Shown here: positions 57,123-64,000 of the stretch, piece by piece
How the letters are laid out: each line of letters starts with the position of its first letter
Numbering within the stretch: position 1 is the first letter of the stretch
From: Altererythrobacter sp. Root672
GTDB taxonomy: Bacteria > Pseudomonadota > Alphaproteobacteria > Sphingomonadales > Sphingomonadaceae
Direction: 5' to 3'
Length of the DNA stretch: 64,000 nt
Assembly (NCBI RefSeq): GCF_001427865.1
Contig: NZ_LMHH01000001.1
Location: 2,108,001-2,172,000, forward strand
The notes under the pieces: model-generated
Seen by the model: only the letters and a program-made list of their open reading frames with translations
Database searches by the model: none
Told to the model about the DNA's origin: nothing
Translations under genes and position numbers: made by a program

Positions 57123-57368
57123 TCACTGGGAATCTCCGGGCTGCGCAAAAGCCAGTCGGCCAAGCTCAGCCTCAACGCTATTGCGGCCTTCATCGCTCAG
57201 GGTGGCCAAGTCGAGCGGGCGCCCGCCTAGCGCTGCGTGTTCGGTGTTGAGAAAGGCAATCGCCCTATCCTTGCCAAGCAACTGGAAGGCCAGCCGGGCG
57301 ATGTGGCCCTGGCGCACGGCAGATTCGCGCTCAAGGCGTGGTGTGGCCGCTGACTTGCGAAAGTTCAT
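57123..57368 (-). CDS. ParS/MbcA-type antitoxin toxin-binding domain protein (DUF2384)
   Basis: An 81-residue protein matching the C-terminal domain of Xre/MbcA/ParS antitoxins: AFQLLGKDRAIAFLNTEHA and ALGGRPLDLATLSDEG. The usual N-terminal Xre DNA-binding domain is missing, leaving only about 25 basic residues. In classic pairs the partner is a RES-domain toxin; none is present in the window. The ATG overlaps the preceding gene's stop by one base (TGATG). Confidence 0.78.
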   Translation of the reverse strand: MNFRKSAATPRLERESAVRQGHIARLAFQLLGKDRAIAFLNTEHAALGGRPLDLATLSDEGRNSVEAELGRLAFAQPGDSQ

Positions 57369-57637
57369 CACGATGCGCCAATCCCGTTGGCGATCTTGTT
57401 CAACTGAGGGTCGAACGCCTTCGCGGTCAGCGACGAACACAGGGCTGCGCCTGGAAGGGCAGCCAGGCTTTCCCAACCGATCGCGGCAACAGCGCCGCTA
57501 TGACGCTGGATCGAACCTATGCGATTGGCAATTCGCCGGGCACCGGTTTCATGGCTCAGGCGCGCATCGCCCGGACCGGCGCCACACGCTTGCATCAGCA
57601 AGACCTGGTGATCGTAGTAGAGCTGGTTGAGATCCAT
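57368..57637 (-). CDS. Small protein of unknown function, first of a three-gene cluster
   Basis: An 89-residue protein starting MDLNQLYYDHQVLLMQACG. The first part is helical and charged, the second is small-residue-rich (AAIGWESLAALPGAAL). It has no recognised toxin motif. It is translationally coupled to the DUF2384 gene (stop-start TGATG). Three ATGGGSCC repeats lie 76-104 bases upstream. Confidence 0.58.
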   Translation of the reverse strand: MDLNQLYYDHQVLLMQACGAGPGDARLSHETGARRIANRIGSIQRHSGAVAAIGWESLAALPGAALCSSLTAKAFDPQLNKIANGIGAS

Positions 57638-57712
57638 GCGGGCGCTCCTCTGGGTAAGCGGGAGCACGAACGGTCTCTCAGCCACAGGCGCCTACAAGGA
57701 CGATAGCCTATG

Positions 57713-57741
57713 ATGGGCCCTATATGGGGCCGCATGGGCCC
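57713..57741. repeat. Three phased ATGGGSCC repeats
   Basis: ATGGGCCC (57713), ATGGGGCC (57724) and ATGGGCCC (57734) recur at 11- and 10-base spacing, one helical turn, about 75 bases upstream of the minus-strand start at 57637. GGGCCC is itself a palindrome. A direct-repeat operator is possible. Confidence 0.45.
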
Positions 57742-57864
57742 GATTGTAAGGAGGTATCATCAGCGAAAGCGGCGCCTCAGGGATTATCGTCCGCCGTATT
57801 CCGCCTCGACGGTTGCCCGGGCATGATGCACATTGGTGCCATCCGCCGAGAAGGGGGAACGACC

Positions 57865-58137
57865 ATGCCGCAATTCGTCATCGAACGGGAAATGCCAGGG
57901 GTGGGAGTTGCTTCGCCCAACGACCTGAAGGCCGCCTCGCAAACCAGCTGCAATGTGCTGAGAGAGCTCGGGCCCGAGATTCAGTGGGTCCACAGCTACG
58001 TCACCGACGACAAGATTTATTGCATCTACCGCGCGCCCAATGCCGAGATCATCCGGGAGCATGCCGCGAAAGGCGGTTTTCCGGCGAACTCGATCAGCGA
58101 GGTGCGCACGATGATTGACCCGACTACGGCGGAGTGA
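57865..58137 (+). CDS. DUF4242 family protein
   Basis: A 90-residue protein with the DUF4242 signature: FVIEREMPGVGVAS, WVHSYVTDDKIYCIYRAPN and HAAKGGFPANSISEV. Some annotators call these nickel-binding. Function unknown. I start at ATG 57865 behind AAGGGGGAAC; an ORF start at 57724 adds 47 residues that include the repeat array. Confidence 0.82.
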   Translation: MPQFVIEREMPGVGVASPNDLKAASQTSCNVLRELGPEIQWVHSYVTDDKIYCIYRAPNAEIIREHAAKGGFPANSISEVRTMIDPTTAE

Positions 58138-58309
58138 CCCCCAGCCGCCCGCGTGCAACTCCGCCTGCCGACCCGGCGTCTCCCCAGGGTACTCGATAGA
58201 GGGGAGGAACGCGCGGTATGCGGCGGCGGGTGTAATGTTCGGGTGGTGTCATCGGGAAGGATGACCCCGGTTTAGGGGCGTGCAGGCAAGGCTTTTCGTT
58301 TGGGAACGC

Positions 58310-59308
58310 TCACCGTTTGCGCAACGGCAGTGCAAGAGGCCTGATCGGAGACCCGGTCGCGCCCTTGAGTTTCAGTGGCGTCCCGATGAATGCAAACTCG
58401 AAGATCCCGTCCCGAGCGACACCTTCCAAGTCGAGGTTTTCGATGATCGGTATCCCCTGTTCTCCGAGAAGGAAGGTGTGGACAGGCAGGAAGTTGTCCT
58501 CAAAGCCTGAAGGCATTGGTTCCGGATTGATAAGGTCGACGCCGACGATCATCGCACCGCCATCCGCCAGGAACTTTGCTGCCTCAACGGTAAGTGCGGG
58601 CGCGTCCCGCTTGTAGACGTCGGCGTCGCGGAAATGCGCGCCCTTGCCCGTACGGATCAAAACGACGTCACCGTTCCTGATCGTCAGGTTCTGCCGGTTA
58701 AGGAATTCACGCAAATCCGTCGCAGTGATCCGATAATTCGCCGGAAGTTCCGACATTCCCTTCATGGCCGCCACATCGATAAGCAGGCCGCGAGCGATGA
58801 TGGGCGGTATCGTGTCTGCACCGTTGACGTCCCAGCCCATATTGCCAAGGTGCTCACTGGCCTCAAAGCCGTTCCAGATCCTCCCATGCAGGCCGAAGTG
58901 GGCAAGCGTGTCGATGTGGGTGCCGACGTGGGTGTACATCGAGATTGCATCGCCGGAGTAGGCGACCGTCCTGTTCGCGATCTCGCCGGCCCCGAAAGGA
59001 TCATCGTGCACGGTTCCGTCCGGTGTGTGCGTCATCCACATGGAGAACGGGGGATCGCCGGCCTCGGTAAAACTCGGCATTCCGTGGAAGAAATCCTGCG
59101 CGAGATCGTAAGGTGCCCCGCCGTCGGCCTGCGCCAGTATCGCTGAGCGGCTCGCCGCCGACATCGCCGACATTCGACCCAACTGGTCCTCCGGTCCGAT
59201 CGTGCTTCTGCCAACCTCGGCATCTATGCCTCGATCAGAGGCGCTTACAGGAAGACTGAGCATTCCTGCCGTCGCGAATAGGAGCGAAGCGAAGATTTGG
59301 CGGCGCAT
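58310..59308 (-). CDS. Secreted cyclase-family (kynurenine formamidase-like) hydrolase
   Basis: A 332-residue protein with a signal peptide (1-23, VSA) and the metal-binding motif HVGTHIDTLAH (127-137) of the cyclase superfamily. Conserved following parts include VVLIRTGKGAHF and EGIPIIENLDLEG-like GIPIIENLDLEGVARDG. Members hydrolyse amide or lactone-like bonds, as in kynurenine formamidase; substrate unknown here. It is divergent from a LysR regulator 100 bases away, which probably controls it. Confidence 0.87.
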   Translation of the reverse strand: MRRQIFASLLFATAGMLSLPVSASDRGIDAEVGRSTIGPEDQLGRMSAMSAASRSAILAQADGGAPYDLAQDFFHGMPSFTEAGDPPFSMWMTHTPDGTVHDDPFGAGEIANRTVAYSGDAISMYTHVGTHIDTLAHFGLHGRIWNGFEASEHLGNMGWDVNGADTIPPIIARGLLIDVAAMKGMSELPANYRITATDLREFLNRQNLTIRNGDVVLIRTGKGAHFRDADVYKRDAPALTVEAAKFLADGGAMIVGVDLINPEPMPSGFEDNFLPVHTFLLGEQGIPIIENLDLEGVARDGIFEFAFIGTPLKLKGATGSPIRPLALPLRKR

Positions 59309-59375
59309 TAGGTGGTTTCCTGTTGTGACTGAAACCAGCGATATCGTCGCTCACCCGTGCCGCCACAATTCTCCG

Positions 59376-59400
59376 ATTATTTGAAGCTGTTTCTGATAAT
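59376..59400. promoter_or_regulatory. LysR-box-like dyad between cyclase and LysR genes
   Basis: ATTAT (59376-59380) and ATAAT (59396-59400) are inverted arms 15 bases apart, enclosing GAA-N5-TTC. It lies eight bases before the LysR start. This is the size of a LysR recognition dyad. Confidence 0.45.
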
Positions 59401-59408
59401 GCTGAATA

Positions 59409-60338
59409 ATGGACAAGCTGCGTCAGTTAGAGGTGTTCGTCGCCGCTGCCGACCGCATGAACTTTTCGGGAGCGGCGCGCGCGCTTGGCGTCTCGCCCGC
59501 CGCCGTGAGCGCGGCGATCGCGGCTCTCGAAGCTAGCTGGGGCGCCCGGCTTTTCGATCGCACAACCCGCTCGGTCAGGCTGACCGACACCGGGCGGGCC
59601 CTCGCCGATCGCAGCCGCCGCATCCTGCGAGAACTGGAAAAGGCGGATACTATTGCCTCTACGGCTTCGGGCCAGGTGCACGGGAATATCAAGGTGAGCG
59701 CGCCAGTCAGCTATGGTGTGCGAGTCCTCGCATCCTTGTTCGCCGACTTCCTGCGCCATAATCCCGAGGTCGAGTTGGACATCGATCTGTCGGACAGGCG
59801 GGTAGATTTAGTCGGAGAAGGCTACGATCTGGCGATCCGCATCGGTCATCAAATTGCGCCGGGCCTTGTTGCCCGCCGGCTCGCGCAGCAACGACTAATC
59901 CTGTGCGCATCCCCCAATTACTTAGCACGCCACGGCGAACCGGCGGTCCCGGACGACCTGACCCGTCACAGCTGCTTGGTCTTCACGCCGCGCCTGCCAT
60001 CCGGCAAATGGACCTTCACCGGCCCGGGCGGCGCTCGCAGGTCCGTGGCCGTCCATGGTCCGATGCAAAGCGACAATGGCGAGGTTTTGCAGCAGGCCGC
60101 GCGACTGGGGGCGGGACTGACCCTGACGCCTCACTTTCTCGTGGACGACGCGCTGGCTAGTGGGGAGCTGATCGAGGTGATGCCGCAGTGGCGGTCACTG
60201 TCGCTTGGCGTCTACACCGTCCGCATTGCTGGTCCGCGCCCATCACTGCGGATCGGCCGACTCATCGAGTTCTTGAAAGCTTCTCTTGCCCATCCTTCGA
60301 CGCCCCTGCCCCGACATCGCGGTGAGGCGAACGGATAG
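59409..60338 (+). CDS. LysR family transcriptional regulator
   Basis: A 309-residue LTTR. The N-terminal winged helix (1-60: FVAAADRMNFSGAARALGVS, AVSAAIAALEASWGARLFDR) is followed by the substrate-binding domain (about 90-295). It resembles the subgroup with GLVARRLAQQRLILCASPNYL. It is divergent from the cyclase gene and probably regulates it. No effector can be named. Confidence 0.9.
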   Translation: MDKLRQLEVFVAAADRMNFSGAARALGVSPAAVSAAIAALEASWGARLFDRTTRSVRLTDTGRALADRSRRILRELEKADTIASTASGQVHGNIKVSAPVSYGVRVLASLFADFLRHNPEVELDIDLSDRRVDLVGEGYDLAIRIGHQIAPGLVARRLAQQRLILCASPNYLARHGEPAVPDDLTRHSCLVFTPRLPSGKWTFTGPGGARRSVAVHGPMQSDNGEVLQQAARLGAGLTLTPHFLVDDALASGELIEVMPQWRSLSLGVYTVRIAGPRPSLRIGRLIEFLKASLAHPSTPLPRHRGEANG

Positions 60339-60353
60339 CAACGGTGTGCCGAA

Positions 60354-60394
60354 CAAAAAAATCCTCCCCAAGACGCTGAGGTCAAGGGGAGGAT
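60354..60394 (-). terminator. Intrinsic terminator of rpoH
   Basis: On the minus strand ATCCTCCCC / GGGGAGGAT forms a 9-bp stem, followed by seven T (A-run at 60354-60361 on the plus strand). It lies about 30 bases past the rpoH stop. Confidence 0.88.
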
Positions 60395-60424
60395 CAACCG
60401 TCGCTCGGGGCGACGGCGGGGGGT

Positions 60425-61336
60425 TCAGGCGGCTACCAGCAGTCTTTCACCGGCGATGCGCTGCATCGCCTTCTGCAGCTTTTCGAACGCCCGCACCTCG
60501 ATCTGGCGGATACGCTCGCGGCTGACGTCGTAGACCTGGCTCAGTTCTTCCAGGGTCTGCGGATTGTCCGTCAGGCGCCGTTCGGTGAGGATGTGGCGCT
60601 CACGCTCGTTGAGGCTTTCCATCGCCTCGGTCAGCATCTCGTGACGCACCATCGCCTCTTCGGCGTCGGCAACGGTTTCGTCCTGCAGCGGACGGTCGTC
60701 GGTCAGCCAATCCTGCCACTGGCCGGCACCTTCCTCGTCCCCGCGCAGGCTGACGTTGAGCGACGCGTCGCCGCCCATCATCATCCGCCGGTTCATGTTG
60801 ATCACTTCCTGTTCGGCCACGCCGAGGTCGGTCGCGATCTTGGCGACATCGTCAGGATGAAGGTCGCTGTCCTCGTAAGCTTCGAGGTTCTTCTTCATCC
60901 GGCGAAGGTTGAAGAACAGCTTCTTCTGCGCCGCGGTGGTGCCCATCTTCACCAGGCTCCAGGTGCGCAGGATGTATTCCTGGATCGAGGCCTTGATCCA
61001 CCACATGGCGTAAGTCGCCAGGCGGAAGCCGCGATCGGGCTCGAACTTCTTGACGCCCTGCATCAGGCCGACGTTACCTTCGGAGATGAGGTCGCTGACC
61101 GGCAGGCCGTAACCGCGATAGCCCATGGCGATCTTGGCCACGAGCCGCAGGTGGCTCGTCACCAGCTGCGCCGCGGCTTCAGGATCCTGATGTTCCGAAT
61201 AGCGCTTGGCGAGCATGTATTCCTGCTCGGCCGTAAGCACCGGGAATTTCTTGATTTCGGACAGGTAGCGGTTGAGGCTCTGCTCACCGCCAAGCGCCGG
61301 GACGCTCGCTGACCGGGTGGTTTTTCTCTCGCTCAC
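60425..61336 (-). CDS. rpoH: RNA polymerase sigma factor RpoH (sigma-32)
   Basis: A 303-residue heat-shock sigma factor. Region 2 (SEGNVGLMQGVKKFEPDRGFRLATYAMWWIK-like, about 84-115), the RpoH box QKKLFFNLR (137-145) and region 4 (LEELSQVYDVSRERIRQIEVRAFEKLQ) are present. I chose GTG 61336, preceded by AGGGA; a longer in-frame start at 61408 adds 24 Arg-rich residues. RpoH should direct clpB, clpP, and other chaperone genes, and candidate sites are seen before both. Some alphaproteobacteria have two rpoH genes. Confidence 0.95.
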   Translation of the reverse strand: MSERKTTRSASVPALGGEQSLNRYLSEIKKFPVLTAEQEYMLAKRYSEHQDPEAAAQLVTSHLRLVAKIAMGYRGYGLPVSDLISEGNVGLMQGVKKFEPDRGFRLATYAMWWIKASIQEYILRTWSLVKMGTTAAQKKLFFNLRRMKKNLEAYEDSDLHPDDVAKIATDLGVAEQEVINMNRRMMMGGDASLNVSLRGDEEGAGQWQDWLTDDRPLQDETVADAEEAMVRHEMLTEAMESLNERERHILTERRLTDNPQTLEELSQVYDVSRERIRQIEVRAFEKLQKAMQRIAGERLLVAA

Positions 61337-61465
61337 GTATTCCCTAGACCTTTCTCGTCGGCCGACATTTCGCGGACCCCTGATGGGCGTCCGCCGGGGC
61401 GCAGCCACGCACTTATCCCCCTTATAAACGAAAAAGACGGCACGATGGCGCGCTTTTCGTCGATT

Positions 61466-62410
61466 TCAATGACCGGTTTCGTCGATAAGTTCCTTCATGT
61501 CGGGCGGCAGATCGCTGGTGAAGCGCAGCTTGTCCGATGTTACCGGGTGGACGAAGCCGAGGACTGCGGCGTGCAATGCCTGCCGCTTGAAGCCGAGTTG
61601 CTGAAGCACCGGCCGGACCTTTGAATTGGCTCGCCCATAAAGAGGATCCCCCAATAACGCATGGCCGATTGACGCAAGGTGAACCCGAACCTGGTGGGTC
61701 CGTCCGGTTTCGAGCCGGCATTCGATGAGGGCGCAACCGTCCATCTTCTGGAGGGTCTTATAATGCGTAACCGCGTGTTTGCCTCGCGAGGAATCCTTGG
61801 GCAGCACAGCCATTTTCTTGCGGTTCGCGTCCGATCGGCCGACGCGTTCGTTGACCGTGCCTGACGGCGGCATCGGATGCCCGTTGCACAACGCGAGATA
61901 GGCGCGTTCGAGCGAATGGTCGGCGAACTGCTTGGCCAGCCCTTCGTGCGCGACGTCGGACTTGGCCACGACCAGCAAGCCCGAGGTGTCCTTGTCGATC
62001 CGATGCACGATACCGGGGCGCGCGACGCCGCCGATACCTGAAAGCTGTCCCGCACAATGGTGCAGTAGGGCGTTTACCAGCGTTCCGTCCGCATTCCCCG
62101 CCGCCGGGTGGACGACCATCCCAGCCGGTTTGTCGACCACGATCAGGTGCTCATCCTCGTAAACGACGACGAGCGGGATCTCCTGGGCCGCAGCGGCGGC
62201 TTCGACTGGTGGTGGAAGTTCGATAGAGAACGCCGACGCCGCGGCGGCCTTGGCGGAAGGCTGAGCGGCAAGCGAACCGGCCACTGTGACCTTGCCGTCG
62301 GCAATCAATGCCTTGACCCGCTCACGCGACAGGCCACTCGCTTCGGCCAGCGCCTTGTCCAGCCGCTGCCCGCCCTCGAGGACGCCAGTGATGACTCTAC
62401 CCTCCCCCAT
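61466..62410 (-). CDS. rluD: RluA-family 23S rRNA pseudouridine synthase (RluD-like)
   Basis: A 314-residue synthase. An S4 domain (about 14-65) with an Ala-rich stretch (54-76) precedes the catalytic motif HRIDKDTSG (136-144, Asp139) and the TGRTHQVRVHLASIGH segment. RluD acts on helix 69 of 23S rRNA. It is divergent from the JAB gene with a three-base gap, and lies about 130 bases upstream of rpoH on the same strand. Confidence 0.9.
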   Translation of the reverse strand: MGEGRVITGVLEGGQRLDKALAEASGLSRERVKALIADGKVTVAGSLAAQPSAKAAAASAFSIELPPPVEAAAAAQEIPLVVVYEDEHLIVVDKPAGMVVHPAAGNADGTLVNALLHHCAGQLSGIGGVARPGIVHRIDKDTSGLLVVAKSDVAHEGLAKQFADHSLERAYLALCNGHPMPPSGTVNERVGRSDANRKKMAVLPKDSSRGKHAVTHYKTLQKMDGCALIECRLETGRTHQVRVHLASIGHALLGDPLYGRANSKVRPVLQQLGFKRQALHAAVLGFVHPVTSDKLRFTSDLPPDMKELIDETGH

Positions 62411-62413
62411 GTT

Positions 62414-62854
62414 ATGAAGATGGGAATGGCAGACTGGAGCGCAAGGGACACCGCATTGGCCGAACTGCGAATTCGCAAATCGGCCCTAGAGGCCATGCGA
62501 GCGCAGGCTTCATCGGCGGCCCCGGAAGAATGCTGCGGGCTTCTGCTGGGGGATGACACCCTGATTGAAACGGCCTTGCCGGCTGCCAACGTCGCGACCG
62601 ACCGTCATCGCTTTTTCGAGATCGACCCGCAGGCCCTGGTCGATGCCCACCGTTCGGCGCGATCCGGCGGGCCGCAATTGTGTGGCTATTTCCACTCCCA
62701 CCCCAACGGCGAAGCCGCGCCGTCCGCGACCGATCGCGCCCTCGCCAGCGGAGACGGGCGGGTCTGGGCGATCGTCGCCGGGCAGGAGGTCAGTTTTTGG
62801 CGTGACCTGGAGTCCGGATTCATGCGGCTTTCCTATACGGTTAATGATCGCTAA
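62414..62854 (+). CDS. JAB/MPN-domain metalloprotease (M67 family)
   Basis: A 146-residue JAMM protein. Glu38 in PEECCGLLLG and the motif HSHPNGEAAPSATD (His94, His96, Ser104, Asp107) are complete, so it should bind zinc and cleave an isopeptide-like bond. Bacterial members process ThiS/MoaD-like sulfur carriers. Three ATGs (62414, 62420, 62426) could start it; the frame also runs upstream to 62108 inside rluD. It lies three bases from the divergent rluD start and 11 bases before chpT. Confidence 0.87.
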   Translation: MKMGMADWSARDTALAELRIRKSALEAMRAQASSAAPEECCGLLLGDDTLIETALPAANVATDRHRFFEIDPQALVDAHRSARSGGPQLCGYFHSHPNGEAAPSATDRALASGDGRVWAIVAGQEVSFWRDLESGFMRLSYTVNDR

Positions 62855-62865
62855 GTCGCTTCGCG

Positions 62866-63510
62866 ATGACTTCCTCAACCGATCTTGCGGCCCTGCTCTG
62901 CTCTCGCCTGTGTCACGACCTGCTTAGTCCGGTCGGCGCCCTCAGCAACGGGCTTGAACTTCTCTCTGACGAGAAAGACCCCGAAATGCGCAAGCGCTGC
63001 TTCGAGCTGCTCGAACAAAGCGCGAAGATTAGCGCCGACAAGCTCAAGTTCTTTCGCCTGGCCTATGGCGCGGCCGGTGGCTTCGGCGAGGCCGTGCCTA
63101 CGGAAGAGCCGCGCAGCCTGATCAGCGGTCTGGTGTCGGGTAACGAGCGGCTCCAGCTGGACTGGGCCGTGACCGACCTAACCCTGCCCAAGCCGGCGGT
63201 GAAGATTCTGCTCAACCTCTCGGCCATCGCGATCGATGCGTTGGTACGCGGCGGCACGCTGTCCATTGGCGCGGAGCAGCGCGAAGGCACGACCGAGATC
63301 GCGGTTCGCGCGACCGGTCCGCGCGTCGCGTTCGACGCCAGCATCGGCAAGGCACTCGACGGATCGCTGCCTGAAAACGAGCTGTCCGGACGTACCGCGC
63401 CGGCCCATATGATCCGCCTGCTCGCGGAAGAACGGGGCGGCGGCGTGCAATATGCCCTGAGTGGCGAGGCCCTGGTGATGGGAGCCGTGCTCCCCGGCAC
63501 CCTGGCCTGA
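62866..63510 (+). CDS. chpT: Histidine phosphotransferase ChpT
   Basis: A 214-residue dimeric phosphotransferase that carries phosphate from CckA to CtrA and CpdR in the alphaproteobacterial cell-cycle circuit. The helix CSRLCHDLLSPVGALSNGLELL-like region has the phosphorylated His17, and the C-terminal degenerate ATPase-like domain follows (LDWAVTDL, HMIRLLAEERGGGVQYAL). ClpXP, which degrades CtrA, is encoded in the same window. Confidence 0.93.
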   Translation: MTSSTDLAALLCSRLCHDLLSPVGALSNGLELLSDEKDPEMRKRCFELLEQSAKISADKLKFFRLAYGAAGGFGEAVPTEEPRSLISGLVSGNERLQLDWAVTDLTLPKPAVKILLNLSAIAIDALVRGGTLSIGAEQREGTTEIAVRATGPRVAFDASIGKALDGSLPENELSGRTAPAHMIRLLAEERGGGVQYALSGEALVMGAVLPGTLA

Positions 63511-63540
63511 AGCCGACAGGCAGATAGGCCGGATCCGCTG

Positions 63541-64000
63541 ATGGACGAGCTTGTTCACCGGGACCAGCTGTCCCCCAATTGGGAAGAGCGGGCGCTGCCG
63601 ATTTCGATGGTGGTGATCCACTATACCGAGATGGAGTCCGCCGAGGCCTCCATCGCCCGGTTGACCGATCCCGATGCCAAAGTCAGCGCGCATTACCTGA
63701 TCGGAGAAGACGGCGAGGTTGTCCGGCTGGTACCGGAGAGCAAGCGCGCCTGGCACGCGGGCGCGAGCTATTGGCGTGGCATCCGCGACGTGAACTCGGC
63801 GAGCATCGGCATCGAGCTCCAGCATCCGGGACACGAGTTGGGATATCGCGAGTTCGCCGAGGAGCAGATCGAAGCGCTTGTGCCGCTGGTTCATCGCATC
63901 GTGCAGCAATACAAGATTCCGCGGGCCAACGTGGTCGCCCACTCCGACGTTGCGCCGGCTCGTAAAACCGACCCCGGCGAACTGTTCCCATGGGACAGGC
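63541..64000 (+). CDS. N-acetylmuramoyl-L-alanine amidase, AmpD-like (3' truncated by window)
   Basis: An open frame from ATG 63541 runs to the window edge (153 codons shown). The Amidase_2 zinc ligands are His27 (VVIHYTEM), His134 (VVAHSDVAP) and Asp144 (RKTDPGE), with a WHAG segment at 71-74. It cuts the amide between muramic acid and the peptide stem during peptidoglycan recycling. It lies 30 bases after chpT. The C-terminus is missing. Confidence 0.9.
   Translation, partial: MDELVHRDQLSPNWEERALPISMVVIHYTEMESAEASIARLTDPDAKVSAHYLIGEDGEVVRLVPESKRAWHAGASYWRGIRDVNSASIGIELQHPGHELGYREFAEEQIEALVPLVHRIVQQYKIPRANVVAHSDVAPARKTDPGELFPWDR

Noticed and set aside
57091-57193. Longer start for the 66-residue membrane protein
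   Set aside because: It would overlap the antitoxin-like gene out of frame by 71 bases; the ATG at 57091 avoids this.
57123-57368. A complete RES/Xre toxin-antitoxin pair
   Set aside because: Only the ParS-like domain is present. No RES toxin or Xre helix-turn-helix is encoded near it.

Overview
The window is a gene-dense, high-GC stretch of bacterial chromosome. It looks alphaproteobacterial, most likely Sphingomonadales and possibly Erythrobacteraceae; the genus cannot be fixed by eye. The evidence is gene content: a ChpT phosphotransferase, an Atp12-type F1 ATPase assembly chaperone, GatCAB, an RpoH with the RpoH box, two large TonB-dependent receptors, a tad pilus operon, and composite palindromic intergenic repeats of a sphingomonad style. 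No transposase, integrase, phage gene or CRISPR array was seen, so this reads as core chromosome with a few accessory pockets.

Layout. 1-1.7 kb: end of a tad pilus operon (tadB, tadC). 1.7-4 kb, minus strand: MarR regulator, MTA phosphorylase, short-chain dehydrogenase. 4.3-7.2 kb: a 978-residue TonB-dependent receptor with a strong bidirectional terminator. 7.3-14.5 kb: small secreted protein, clpB behind a probable heat-shock promoter, an NTF2-like protein, a two-half M16 peptidase, a TrmL-type tRNA methyltransferase. 14.8-20.2 kb: YbaY-type lipoprotein and the gat genes, with gatCA separated from gatB by an acyltransferase and an opposite-strand MAPEG gene. 20.2-23 kb: DUF4153 protein, membrane FKBP, rpsU. 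23.2-26.3 kb: a tightly overlapped operon crcB, rluC-like, HAD, small membrane protein, Atp12. 26.3-29.8 kb: a four-gene Mla-type lipid transport operon with a STAS-fused permease. 30-35 kb: valS, a nested inverted-repeat element, queE and a MATE transporter. 35-41 kb, minus strand: a HerA-like ATPase, a TauE plus TIGR02186 pair, and a two-gene NfrB-like glycosyltransferase/outer-membrane-barrel unit. 41-45 kb: nhaA, small proteins, tRNA-Leu(UAG), trigger factor with a histone-H1-like tail. 45-49.5 kb: second TonB-dependent receptor, then clpP and clpX. 49.5-54.5 kb: MFS pump divergent from an HxlR regulator with clear palindromic operators, and an mtgA/CDF/GFA unit. 54.6-58.1 kb: CadC-like regulator, tautomerase, an IF-1 paralogue, a cluster of three very small genes including a ParS-type antitoxin domain, and a DUF4242 protein. 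58.3-60.3 kb: secreted cyclase divergent from a LysR regulator. 60.4-64 kb: rpoH, rluD, a JAB protease, chpT and a truncated AmpD-like amidase.

How the genes work together. Proteostasis is a theme: ClpB, ClpP, ClpX, trigger factor, FKBP and their likely regulator RpoH all lie here, and heat-shock-like promoters can be proposed before clpB and clpP. Envelope functions are the second theme: Mla transport, MtgA, AmpD-like amidase, two TonB receptors, tad pilus and the NfrB-like polysaccharide unit. Translation and RNA modification genes (gatCAB, valS, rpsU, infA, trmL, two pseudouridine synthases, queE) make up the third. The best candidate for an under-described system is the NfrB-like glycosyltransferase plus barrel pair at 38.6-41.1 kb. 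The cluster of tiny genes at 56.9-57.7 kb is second.
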